Source of the DNA: Streptomyces sp. S3(2020)
GTDB lineage: Bacteria > Actinomycetota > Actinomycetes > Streptomycetales > Streptomycetaceae
DNA: 53,100 nt
Direction: 5' to 3'
Assembly (NCBI RefSeq): GCF_013044505.1
Contig: NZ_JABERD010000055.1
Coordinates: 1-53,100, forward strand
Positions 8,823 to 17,388 of this stretch are shown piece after piece. How positions within the stretch are numbered: position 1 is the first letter of the stretch; each line of letters starts with the position of its first letter. The notes beneath the pieces were generated by a model. It saw nothing but the letters and a program-made list of their open reading frames with translations, had not been told where the DNA came from and ran no database searches. The position numbers and the translations under genes are program-made.

Positions 8823-10208
8823 ATGACAGCCCCTAGCACCGTCCCCGCACCCCCGAGCAGGGGCGGCCGCTGGATCCAGCAGTGGGATCCGGAGGACGAG
8901 ACCTTCTGGAACGAGGGCGGGGAGAAGATCGCCCGCCGCAACCTTGTCTTCTCCGTCCTCTCCGAGCACATCGGCTTCTCGATCTGGACCATGTGGTCCG
9001 TGCTCGTGCTCTTCATGGGCCCGGAGTACGGGCTGACCCCGGCGGACAAGTTCCTGCTGACCTCGATGGTCACGCTGGTCGGCGCCGTCGTCCGGGTTCC
9101 GTACACCTTCGCCGTGGCCATCTTCGGCGGCCGGAACTGGACCATCGTCTCGGCCGCTCTCCTCCTCATCCCGACCGTCGCCGCGTTCACGGTGATGGAG
9201 CCGGGGACCTCGTTCAACACCTTCCTCCTGGTCGGCCTGCTGGCCGGTATCGGCGGCGGCAACTTCGCCTCCTCCATGACCAACATCAACGCCTTCTTCC
9301 CGCTCCGGAAGAAGGGGTGGGCCCTCGGGCTCAACGCCGGCGGCGGCAACATCGGGGTGCCGGTCATCCAGCTCATCGCGCTCGCCGTCATCGGCGCCAG
9401 CGCCGGCCCGCGGGTGCTGCTGGGCATCTACATCCCGCTGATCGTGATCGCCGCCGTCCTCGCCGCCCTGTTCATGGACAACCTCGCCTCCGTGAAGAAC
9501 GACACCGGTGCCGCCAAGGACGCCGCGAGGGACGCCCACACCTGGATCATGTCCTTCCTCTACATCGGCACCTTCGGTTCCTTCATCGGCTACGCCTTCG
9601 CCTTCGGCCAGGTCCTCCAGGTCCAGTTCGGCCGCACCCCGCTCCAGGCCGCGTACCTCACCTTCATCGGCCCGCTGCTCGGCTCCCTGATCCGGCCGCT
9701 GGGCGGCTGGCTCGCCGACAAGTACGGCGGCGCCCGGATCAGCCTCTACAACTACGTCGCCATGGCCGCCGCGACCGCCGTCCTGATCTGGGCGAGCATG
9801 GAGAAGTCGCTGGGGCTGTTCGTCGCCGTGTTCGTCGTCCTCTTCATCCTGAGCGGACTCGGCAACGGCTCGACGTTCAAGATGATCCCCGGCATCTTCC
9901 AGGCCAAGGCCCTCGCCCAGGGACTCCAGGGAGAGGAGGCCGCCGCCTACGGCCGTCGTCTCTCCGGTGCCTCCATGGGACTGATCGGCGCGGTGGGCGC
10001 GCTCGGCGGTGTCGGCATCAACCTGGCCTTCCGCCAGTCCTTCCTCTCCAACGGCTCCGGCACCGGCGCCTTCGTGGTCTTCCTCGCCTTCTACGCGGCC
10101 TGCTTCGTGGTCACCTGGGCCGTATACCTTCGCCGCTCCGCCTCGCGGATTCAGGCCTCCTCGGCCACCTCCGAGGCGAAGCCGCAGCTCAGCTACGCCG
10201 AGGTGTGA
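8823..10208 (+). CDS. narK: Nitrate/nitrite transporter, NarK family
   Basis: 461 residues, 12 TM helices, MFS nitrate/nitrite porter. Conserved features: FSIWTMWSVL in helix 1, GGRNWTIV, the glycine-rich nitrate signature in helix 5 (GLLAGIGGGNFASSMTNIN), FPLRKKGWALGLNAGGGNIG, and the second signature (ILSGLGNGSTFKMIP). Charged N-terminal start QQWDPEDETFWNEGGEKIARRN is typical of actinobacterial NarK. ATG 8823 follows GGAGG. A GlnR-type site sits upstream and the NnaR gene downstream, so it is expected to be induced under nitrogen limitation for nitrate/nitrite uptake. Confidence 0.93.
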   Translation: MTAPSTVPAPPSRGGRWIQQWDPEDETFWNEGGEKIARRNLVFSVLSEHIGFSIWTMWSVLVLFMGPEYGLTPADKFLLTSMVTLVGAVVRVPYTFAVAIFGGRNWTIVSAALLLIPTVAAFTVMEPGTSFNTFLLVGLLAGIGGGNFASSMTNINAFFPLRKKGWALGLNAGGGNIGVPVIQLIALAVIGASAGPRVLLGIYIPLIVIAAVLAALFMDNLASVKNDTGAAKDAARDAHTWIMSFLYIGTFGSFIGYAFAFGQVLQVQFGRTPLQAAYLTFIGPLLGSLIRPLGGWLADKYGGARISLYNYVAMAAATAVLIWASMEKSLGLFVAVFVVLFILSGLGNGSTFKMIPGIFQAKALAQGLQGEEAAAYGRRLSGASMGLIGAVGALGGVGINLAFRQSFLSNGSGTGAFVVFLAFYAACFVVTWAVYLRRSASRIQASSATSEAKPQLSYAEV

Positions 10209-10209
10209 C

Positions 10210-10225
10210 GTAACACTGGCGACAT
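10210..10225 (+). promoter_or_regulatory. Possible GlnR half-site upstream of nnaR
   Basis: GTAAC-ACTGGC-GACAT fits the gTnAc-n6-GaAAc pair in the first box but only partly in the second. It lies between narK and nnaR. Weak on its own; kept because of the strong site upstream of narK. Confidence 0.25.
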
Positions 10226-10331
10226 CAAGTCGAACCGAGCCTGTCACGCACCGTTGACAGGCTCGCTCGGCATGCAGGTGCCATCACACCCCGTGTAGGT
10301 GCAAACGACTCGAGTGCGGGACGAGAGTTAT

Positions 10332-11486
10332 ATGTACGACGAACAGCAGCGACCAGAGCAACACGGCCCCCTGGCCGGATTCACGGTAGGCGTGACGGCC
10401 GCGCGCCGGGCCGACGAGCTGGGCGCACTGCTGCAGCGACGGGGAGCCGCCGTCCTGCACGCACCTGCGCTGCGGATCGTGCCGCTCGCCGACGACAGCG
10501 AGCTGCTCGCCGCGACCAAGGGGGTCATCGACGAGGTACCGGATGTCGTGGTCGCCACGACCGCCATCGGCTTCCGGGGCTGGGTCGAGGCCGCCGACGG
10601 GTGGGGGCTGGGCGAGAACCTGCTGGAGCGGCTGCGCGGGGTCGAGCTGCTCGCGCGCGGGCCGAAGGTCAAGGGGGCCATACGGGCCGCCGGGCTGACC
10701 GAGGACTGGTCGCCGGAGTCCGAGTCCATGGCCGAGGTGCTCGACCGGCTGCTGGAGGAGGGTGTCGAGGGGCGGCGTATCGCCATCCAGCTGCACGGTG
10801 AGCCGCTGCCCGGGTTCGTGGAGGCGTTGCGGGCCGGGGGAGCGGAGGTGCTCGGGATCCCTGTCTACCGGTGGATGCCGCCGGAGGACATCGGTCCCGT
10901 GGACCGGCTTCTCGACGCGACCGTGTCCCGTGGTCTGGACGCGCTGACCTTCACGAGTGCGCCTGCCGCGGCGTCGTTGCTGAACCGGGCGGAGGAGCGG
11001 GGGCTGCTGCCGGAGCTGCTGGCGGCCCTCAACCACGACGTCCTCCCGGCCTGTGTCGGGCCGGTCACCGCCCTCCCGCTCCAGGCCCGCGGCGTGGACA
11101 CGGTCTCGCCCGACCGCTTCCGCCTCGGCCCTCTCGTGCAGCTTCTGTGCCAGGAACTCCCGGCCAGGGCCCGTTCCCTCCCGATCGCCGGGCACCGTGT
11201 CGAGATCCGCGGCCACGCGGTCCTCGTCGACGGTGTCCTCCGTCCGGTACCGCCGGCCGGCATGTCGCTCCTGCGGTCTCTGTCCCGCCGGCCGGGCTGG
11301 GTGGTGGCCCGGGCGGAGCTCCTGCGGGCGCTTCCGGGCGCGGGTCGCGACGAGCACGCGGTGGAGACGGCGATGGCGCGACTGCGTACCGCCCTCGGGG
11401 CGCCGAAACTGATCCAGACGGTGGTCAAGCGCGGCTACCGCCTGGCCCTGGACCCGGCGGCCGACGCGAAGTACTCGGACACCTGA
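10332..11486 (+). CDS. nnaR: NnaR-type regulator: HemD-like domain fused to winged helix
   Basis: 384 residues from ATG 10332. Residues about 15-265 form a uroporphyrinogen-III synthase (HemD) fold (GFTVGVTAARRADELGALL, TSAPAAASLL, CVGPVTA). Residues about 285-375 are an OmpR/PhoB-type winged helix (LLRSLSRRPGWVVARAELLRAL, AVETAMARLRTAL, QTVVKRGYRLAL). Such fusions regulate rather than make haem; NnaR of S. coelicolor is the characterised case, acting with GlnR on nitrate/nitrite genes. Position directly after narK supports this. Annotation pipelines will call it plain HemD. Confidence 0.85.
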   Translation: MYDEQQRPEQHGPLAGFTVGVTAARRADELGALLQRRGAAVLHAPALRIVPLADDSELLAATKGVIDEVPDVVVATTAIGFRGWVEAADGWGLGENLLERLRGVELLARGPKVKGAIRAAGLTEDWSPESESMAEVLDRLLEEGVEGRRIAIQLHGEPLPGFVEALRAGGAEVLGIPVYRWMPPEDIGPVDRLLDATVSRGLDALTFTSAPAAASLLNRAEERGLLPELLAALNHDVLPACVGPVTALPLQARGVDTVSPDRFRLGPLVQLLCQELPARARSLPIAGHRVEIRGHAVLVDGVLRPVPPAGMSLLRSLSRRPGWVVARAELLRALPGAGRDEHAVETAMARLRTALGAPKLIQTVVKRGYRLALDPAADAKYSDT

Positions 11487-11529
11487 CCCCCGAGCCTTTC
11501 CTCGCCCCCGCCGCCCTTACCCGTTCCCA

Positions 11530-11633
11530 TCCCTGGGGGCTGCGCCCCCAGACCCCCGCTGCCGGCCCTGAACGGGCCTGGTCCTCAAACTCCCCCAGAG
11601 GGGGCACCCCCAGACAGGCTGAAAAACCCCGAC
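11530..11633. repeat. GC-rich intergenic repeat with hairpins (copy 2), terminator region
   Basis: Second copy of the element at the window start: CTGGGGGCTGCGCCCCCAG hairpin, GGCCCTGAACGGGCCT hairpin, GTCCTCAAAC, then GGCTGAAAAA. It differs by an extra 20-odd bases (a CCCCCAGAGGGGG palindrome) where copy 1 has GCCGGACG. It separates convergent nnaR and the DUF1772 gene and probably terminates both. Confidence 0.6.
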
Positions 11634-12128
11634 TCAGCCCCTCCGGCCATTCCTCGGCAGGCGGCCGTACAGGACCAGCCCCCGGGCCAGGCACCCGAGC
11701 GCCACCGTCGACAGCAGCGCCCGCACCACGTTCCACGCCACCCACGCGTCCTCGAAATCGTCCCGTGCCGCGGCGGAGTCCGTCGCGCGGTCGAGGGCGT
11801 TGTTCAGGGGGATGTTGAAGGCGACCGTGACCAGGAAGCCGAGGGTGTACGCGAGCAACGCCGCCCACACCCACCGGCGGTAGCCGGAACCCCGCGCCTG
11901 CCACGCCGCCACCCCCGTGAGGACCAGCGCCCCGAGGAAGCTCAGCATGAACACCGGGTTCTGGATCACGTCGTTGATGTTCCGCATCACCTCGACGTAG
12001 ACCTCGTCGTCGCTGCGCGCCAGCCCCGGCATCACCGCGCAGGCGAAGACGTAGAAGGCCCCGGCGATCAGGCCCATCGCGACCGTGGCCGCCCCCAGTA
12101 CGGTTCCCGCGCTCTGCTTCGTCGTCAT
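11634..12128 (-). CDS. DUF1772 membrane protein
   Basis: 164 residues, four TM helices. The pattern AGAFYVFACAVMPGLAR in helix 1 and NIPLNNALD before the last helix, followed by FEDAWVAWNVVRALLST, is that of DUF1772 (the family that includes anthrone-oxygenase-like proteins). In bacteria the function is unknown. Transcribed towards nnaR; nothing in the neighbourhood indicates a substrate. Confidence 0.8.
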   Translation of the reverse strand: MTTKQSAGTVLGAATVAMGLIAGAFYVFACAVMPGLARSDDEVYVEVMRNINDVIQNPVFMLSFLGALVLTGVAAWQARGSGYRRWVWAALLAYTLGFLVTVAFNIPLNNALDRATDSAAARDDFEDAWVAWNVVRALLSTVALGCLARGLVLYGRLPRNGRRG

Positions 12129-12323
12129 GCCTTCCAGTCAACGGCCGCCACAGCGACCGGAACATGGTCCAAAGACGCATCCCCATACGCACCCGTCCAC
12201 GCCTCACCGGTACGAGGGGTTCCGACGGCGTGAGCGGGAAGGCACTGTGTGAGGGAACCTTTTCTCCCGGCCCCTTCTCACCGGCCCCTCACACGCAGGG
12301 CACCCCTAGGCGGTGACAGGCAC

Positions 12324-12920
12324 ATGGCACTGGGCACGGCCACGGCCCCGTACGAGCTGCGGTTCGACGCGGGGCGGATCTGCCTCGATCTCCTCGCGAC
12401 CACCCACCCCGCCGAACGGCTCGACTCGACCGAGGCGCTGTTGGCCTGGATCACCGGAGCCGGGCTGGTACCGCCGGATACCCCGCTGGCGCACGCCGAT
12501 ACGTCCTGGCTCGTCGGGTTTCGCGAACTTCGCGGGCAGACAAGCCAGTTGGTACGCGCACGACTCGCCCCCGAACCCCGGCCGTCGTACGACCTCGCGC
12601 TCGCCCGCGTCAACGACCTGGCCCGCACCGCACCCCCGGCACCTCGTGCCGTACGGGGCGAGGACGGCACGCTCGTCAGGAAGTTGGCGAGCCCTCCCGA
12701 ACTCGCCGCGCTGCTCGGCGCGATCGCCCGGGACGCCGTCGAACTGCTCACCGACCCCGTCGCGAGGGCGTGTCTGCGGCAGTGCGCCGGCGACAACTGT
12801 CCGATCGTTTATCTCGATACGTCCCGGGGGCGCAGGAGGCGTTGGTGCTCCAGTGAGGTCTGCGGGAACCGGGAAAGAGTGGCCCGGCACCGGCGTCGGG
12901 CCGCACTCGCACGCGCCTGA
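12324..12920 (+). CDS. CGNR zinc-finger / ABATE-domain regulator
   Basis: 198 residues. N-terminal ABATE domain (LRFDAGRICLDLLATT) and a C-terminal treble-clef zinc finger: RQCAGDNCPIVYLD, then RRRWCSSEVCGNRERVARHR, with the CGNR tetrad that names the family. Probable stress or antibiotic-responsive transcriptional regulator; no partner gene is evident. ATG 12324 follows a weak ribosome site. Confidence 0.88.
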   Translation: MALGTATAPYELRFDAGRICLDLLATTHPAERLDSTEALLAWITGAGLVPPDTPLAHADTSWLVGFRELRGQTSQLVRARLAPEPRPSYDLALARVNDLARTAPPAPRAVRGEDGTLVRKLASPPELAALLGAIARDAVELLTDPVARACLRQCAGDNCPIVYLDTSRGRRRRWCSSEVCGNRERVARHRRRAALARA

Positions 12921-13184
12921 GGGGGCGTTATGTCCCTTCTGTGGAACGGGTGTCGAAGTGATTTCGATTACACCCCGTTTACTCGTGAAGCCTCACGGGC
13001 AGCTGCGCCGTTCGCGCCAATGTGGCGGAAATGTAAAGATCGGGGGGTGGGAATGTGCACCCATGTCCCCCTCGTCTCGGCACACATAAGAAATCTGTCA
13101 TGTCACTTTGAACACTCAACGGCCCGCGTCCGTACCCCGTGTTGAGCGACCGGCTGGGGGAACCCCCGGACATCGGAGGTGGGC

Positions 13185-13760
13185 GTGCGCAAGGATTCCG
13201 TCGTGGCCAATGAACGTGGATCGAGGGCCCGACATCGCATGTCCCAGCCCTCGGAACCTGATGAGGAGCTCATGCGTGCTCTGTACAGAGAGCACGCAGG
13301 ACCCCTGCTCGCCTATGTGCTGCGGCTGGTCGCCGGAGACCGCCAAAGAGCAGAGGACGTCGTGCAGGAGACGCTGATCCGTGCCTGGAAGAACGCCGGT
13401 CAGCTCAATCGAGCGACCGGATCTGTACGCCCCTGGCTGGTGACGGTTGCCCGGCGCATCGTCATCGACGGCCACCGAAGCCGGCAGGCCCGGCCGCAGG
13501 AGGTCGATCCGTCGCCGCTGGAGGTCATCCCCGCGGAGGACGAGATCGACAAGGCGCTGTGGTTGATGACGCTGTCGGACGCGCTCGACGACCTGACTCC
13601 CGCACACCGGGAGGTGCTCGTCGAGACGTACTTCAAGGGGCGTACCGTCAATGAGGCGGCTGAGACGCTCGGGATACCCAGCGGCACCGTTCGCTCAAGG
13701 GTCTTCTATGCCCTGCGGTCGATGAAGCTGGCGCTGGAGGAGCGGGGGGTGACGGCGTGA
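13185..13760 (+). CDS. sigU: ECF RNA polymerase sigma factor
   Basis: 191 residues. Sigma region 2 at about 27-92 (LYREHAGPLLAYVLRLVAGD, AEDVVQETLIRAWKN, PWLVTVARRIVIDGHRS) and region 4 at about 125-185 (LTPAHREVLVETYFKGRTVN, LGIPSGTVRSRVFYALRSMK). GTG 13185 follows GGAGG. The stop overlaps the start of the anti-sigma gene, a classic coupled pair. By synteny I take it for SigU, which in S. coelicolor influences secretion and differentiation; the symbol is less certain than the family. Confidence 0.9.
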   Translation: MRKDSVVANERGSRARHRMSQPSEPDEELMRALYREHAGPLLAYVLRLVAGDRQRAEDVVQETLIRAWKNAGQLNRATGSVRPWLVTVARRIVIDGHRSRQARPQEVDPSPLEVIPAEDEIDKALWLMTLSDALDDLTPAHREVLVETYFKGRTVNEAAETLGIPSGTVRSRVFYALRSMKLALEERGVTA

Positions 13761-14587
13761 TGAGTGTTTACGGGGGAAACCAGGGATTCGGTAGTGGCGG
13801 TTCGGGTATGTCTGGCTCCATGCAGGGTTCTCCGGCGCCGAACGAGCACGAGACCGTCGGTGCCTATGCCCTCGGGATTCTCGACGACGCCGAGGCAACC
13901 GCTTTCGAGATGCACCTCGCGACCTGCGAGTGGTGCGCCCAGCAGCTCGACGAGCTCGCCGGGATGGAACCGATGCTGGCCGCGCTCGCGGACCTGCCCG
14001 GCTCCGGCACCCCCGCGATCGGCGAGTCCCTGTCCGCCAAGCCCAGTCCGCGGCTGGTGACCAAGCTCGTCGACGAGGTCTCCGAACGCCGCGCCCAGAA
14101 GCGCCGGCGCGCCTTCTACATGGTGGCCGCGGCGGCCGCGCTGATCATCGGCGGTCCCCTGGTCGCCGTAGGGGCGACCGGAGACGACTCCGGCGGAAAC
14201 GTCTCGGCGCACACGACGAGCAGCAGCCCCGCCAAGGAAGCCTTCGACGCCATCGACGACAAGCTGACGGCTACCGACCCCAGCACGGACGTCAGTGCGA
14301 CCGTCGCGGTGGAGGAGAAGGCCTGGGGCACCCACGCCGTCCTCCAGCTGAAGAACGTCAAGGGTCCGGAGAAGTGCTCCCTCATCGCCGTGGGCAAGAA
14401 CGGCGAGCGTGAGACGGTCACCTCCTGGTCCGTCCCGACCTGGGGTTATGGCATCGCCAACGCCAAGACCGAGCAGGCCAAGGAGCCGCTCTACGTCCAC
14501 GGCGGCGCCGCCTTCGACCTCAACGACATCGATCACTTCGAGGTCATGACCTTCGGCGGCAAGCGACTCGTCGAAGTCGATGTGTAG
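13760..14587 (+). CDS. rsuA: Zinc-binding transmembrane anti-sigma factor
   Basis: 275 residues. Residues about 28-65 hold a ZAS zinc motif: HETVGAYALG followed by HLATCEWCAQQL (H-x3-C-x2-C). One TM helix at about 115-138 (FYMVAAAAALIIGGPLVAVGA) and an extracytoplasmic beta-rich C-terminal sensor domain. It should hold the coupled sigma factor inactive at the membrane until a signal triggers release or proteolysis. ATG 13760 and GTG 13757 are both possible starts. Confidence 0.88.
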   Translation: MSVYGGNQGFGSGGSGMSGSMQGSPAPNEHETVGAYALGILDDAEATAFEMHLATCEWCAQQLDELAGMEPMLAALADLPGSGTPAIGESLSAKPSPRLVTKLVDEVSERRAQKRRRAFYMVAAAAALIIGGPLVAVGATGDDSGGNVSAHTTSSSPAKEAFDAIDDKLTATDPSTDVSATVAVEEKAWGTHAVLQLKNVKGPEKCSLIAVGKNGERETVTSWSVPTWGYGIANAKTEQAKEPLYVHGGAAFDLNDIDHFEVMTFGGKRLVEVDV

Positions 14588-14656
14588 CTGACGTAGCTGC
14601 ATCGGGTCCCCTTCGCGTACGGTTGACGGCTGCCCAGCACGTCAGAAGGGGGCCCG

Positions 14657-17119
14657 GTGGCCGCTCAGGCTCAACCAACCGCGGTCGGCTCGGTCCAGGA
14701 CTCGGTTCGGGATCGTGAGATCAGCGTCGAACAGGAACACCTCGACCGGGTGTACCAGCGTCTTGAGGAGAAGATCCACGAGGCGGAGTTCCTGATGAAC
14801 GACGCGGCCAAGCGCGGCCAGGTCGGCACGCCAGGCGCACTCGCCGAGCGGGACGCTCAGGTGTTCCGGGCGGGGGTGCACCTCAACCGGCTCAACAACG
14901 AGTTCGAGGACTTCCTCTTCGGCCGGATCGACCTGCTCCTGGGGAAGGACGGCAAGAAGGGCCCGGACGGCGCCTACACCGCCGTAGAACCCGCCGAAGG
15001 CACCGTGCGGGACGACAACACCGCCGACATCGCCGAGACCCTGCACATCGGCCGCATCGGGGTCCTGGACTCCGAGTACGCGCCGCTGGTCATCGACTGG
15101 CGGGCCCCCGCCGCGGCACCCTTCTACCGCTCCACCCCGGTCGACCCCGGCCGGGTGGTGCGCCGCCGGGTCATCCGCTCCAAGGGCCGCCGCGTCCTCG
15201 GCGTCGAGGACGACCTCATGCGCCCCGAGCTCAAGGCCTTCCTCGACGGCCACGAGCTGCCCGTCATCGGCGACGGCGCCCTGATGGCCGCCCTCGGCCA
15301 GGCCCGCAGCCACACCATGCGGGACATCGTCGCCTCCATCCAGGCCGAGCAGGACCTGGTCATCCGGGCGCCCGCCGCCTCGGTGACCTACGTCGAGGGA
15401 GGCCCGGGCACGGGCAAGACGGCCGTGGCCCTGCACCGCGCCGCCTACCTCCTCTACCAGGACCGGCGCCGCTACTCCGGCGGCATCCTCATCGTCTCGC
15501 CGACCCCGCTCCTGGTCGCGTACACCGAAGGTGTGCTCCCCTCGCTGGGCGAGGAGGGCCAGGTCGCCATCCGGGCGATCGGCTCGCTCGTCGACGGCGT
15601 GGAGGCCACGCTGTACGACTCTCCGTCCACGGCCCGGGCCAAGGGCTCGTACCGGATGCTCAAGGTGCTGCGGAAGGCGGCCAGAGGGGCACTGGAGGGA
15701 ACCTCCGGCAACGGCGGTCCCACGGGCGCCCCGGCCGGGCAGCGCGGCCCCCGTGGCGCGGGCCGGCGCGGTCGCGGCGAGGCGAACGGCCGGCTTCCGT
15801 TCGGCGCCGACGACGCCTCCGTCGGCCAGCTCGCCTTCGGCGACGACGACACCCCCGCCCAGGCCCCGGCGGGCTCGCCCGCCCGGCTGCGCGTGGTGGC
15901 CTTCGGGCGCCGCCTGGAGCTGGAGGCGCCGGAGCTGGAACGTATCCGCCACTCCGCGCTCAGCGGCACCGCCCCCGTGAACCTGCTGCGCCCCCGAGCC
16001 CGCAAGCTCCTCCTGGACGCCCTGTGGGCCCGCTCGGGCGCCGCGGGCCGACACACCGACCCGGAGCTCGCCGCCGAACTGCGGTCCTCCTTCGACGAGG
16101 ACGTCAGCACCGAGGACAGCTTCATCGACTTCCTCAACGCCTGGTGGCCGGAGCTCACCCCGAAGGCCGTCCTCACCGCCATGGCCGACGAGCGCCGGCT
16201 GGGCCGCTGGGCCCGCCGGATCCTCAACCCCGGCGAGGTCCGCAAGGTCGCCCGTGCGCTGCGGCGGGACGGGTACTCCGTGCACGACATCGCCATGCTC
16301 GACGAGCTCCAGGCGATCCTCGGCACCCCGGCCCGCCCCAGGAAGCGGCGTGACCTGGACCCGCTCGACCAGCTGACCGGCCTGGAGGAGCTGATGCCGG
16401 TCCGCGAGGAGACCCAGCGCGAACGCGCCGAGCGGCTCGCCGAGGAGCGCACCGAGTACGCCCACGTCATCGTCGACGAGGCCCAGGACCTCACGCCGAT
16501 GCAGTGGCGCATGGTCGGCCGCCGTGGCCGGCACGCCACCTGGACGGTCGTCGGCGACCCGGCCCAGTCCTCCTGGTCCGACCCCGACGAGGCGGCGGAG
16601 GCCCGCGACGAGGCCCTGGGCACGCGTCCGCGCCGGCGCTTCGAGCTCACCGTGAACTACCGCAACCCCTCGGAGATCGCCGAACTCGCCGCCAGGGTGC
16701 TGGCTCTGGCGATGCCCGGCTCCGAGTCCCCGCGGGCCGTACGGTCCACCGGCGTCGAACCCCGCTTCGCCGTCGTACGCGAATCCCTCGCGGCCACCGT
16801 CCGCGAGGAGGCCGCGCGTCTCCTCGACCGGGTAGACGGCACGATCGGCGTGGTCGTCGCCATGCAGCGCCGCGAGGAGGCCGCCCGCTGGCTCGCCGGG
16901 CTCGGCGACCGGGTGGTGGCCCTGGGCAGCCTGGAGGCCAAGGGTCTGGAGTACGACGCGACGGTCGTCGTCTCCCCGGCCGAGATCGCCGACGAGTCCC
17001 CGGCCGGCCTGCGGGTGCTGTACGTGGCCCTCACCCGGGCGACCCAGCAGCTGACGGTCGTCTCGGCGGACCGGGACGAACCGGACACGAACGGGGTGCC
17101 CGATCTGCTGAGGGACTGA
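14657..17119 (+). CDS. helD: HelD-like RNA polymerase-associated helicase (UvrD/Rep superfamily 1A)
   Basis: 820 residues. A charged N-terminal coiled-coil arm (about 20-110) is followed by split RecA-like domains: Walker A VEGGPGTGKTA near residue 252, Walker B VIVDEAQDLTPMQW near 610, VVGDPAQSSW, NYRNPSEIAELA, and the last motifs EAKGLEYDATVV and LYVALTRATQQL. Layout and N-terminal arm fit HelD, which uses ATP to strip stalled RNA polymerase from DNA, rather than DNA-repair UvrD. An Arg/Gly-rich unstructured insert lies around 345-400. HelR, the rifamycin-tolerance paralogue, is an alternative, but I see no rifamycin-associated element upstream. GTG start after AGAAGGGGG. Confidence 0.82.
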   Translation: MAAQAQPTAVGSVQDSVRDREISVEQEHLDRVYQRLEEKIHEAEFLMNDAAKRGQVGTPGALAERDAQVFRAGVHLNRLNNEFEDFLFGRIDLLLGKDGKKGPDGAYTAVEPAEGTVRDDNTADIAETLHIGRIGVLDSEYAPLVIDWRAPAAAPFYRSTPVDPGRVVRRRVIRSKGRRVLGVEDDLMRPELKAFLDGHELPVIGDGALMAALGQARSHTMRDIVASIQAEQDLVIRAPAASVTYVEGGPGTGKTAVALHRAAYLLYQDRRRYSGGILIVSPTPLLVAYTEGVLPSLGEEGQVAIRAIGSLVDGVEATLYDSPSTARAKGSYRMLKVLRKAARGALEGTSGNGGPTGAPAGQRGPRGAGRRGRGEANGRLPFGADDASVGQLAFGDDDTPAQAPAGSPARLRVVAFGRRLELEAPELERIRHSALSGTAPVNLLRPRARKLLLDALWARSGAAGRHTDPELAAELRSSFDEDVSTEDSFIDFLNAWWPELTPKAVLTAMADERRLGRWARRILNPGEVRKVARALRRDGYSVHDIAMLDELQAILGTPARPRKRRDLDPLDQLTGLEELMPVREETQRERAERLAEERTEYAHVIVDEAQDLTPMQWRMVGRRGRHATWTVVGDPAQSSWSDPDEAAEARDEALGTRPRRRFELTVNYRNPSEIAELAARVLALAMPGSESPRAVRSTGVEPRFAVVRESLAATVREEAARLLDRVDGTIGVVVAMQRREEAARWLAGLGDRVVALGSLEAKGLEYDATVVVSPAEIADESPAGLRVLYVALTRATQQLTVVSADRDEPDTNGVPDLLRD

Positions 17120-17388
17120 ACTCGCGGGATGGGAATGGCCTTACGGGATCCGTTTGTTAGCCTGGGTGTGACACCGGCCCGATCCAAGCCCCCGGGCCCA
17201 ACCTTCGTCCCTCAGAGGGACCACTTGCCGCGAGGCGAGCATGGCGGGTCGGTGTCACTTCCTCCCTCTTCCTCCCGCCGCACCGTGAACAAAACGTTCG
17301 CAATCCGTCGCGGCTAACGCCTACTCATCAGTAGGTGCGACGATCGGACGGCATACAGCACCACAGGTGAAAGCAGAGGAAGTCGGCC

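Noticed and set aside
14588..14656. Rifamycin-associated element upstream of helD
   Set aside because: The short gap holds no GGGGCTTGC/GCAAGCCCC palindrome, so HelR-type rifamycin induction is not supported.
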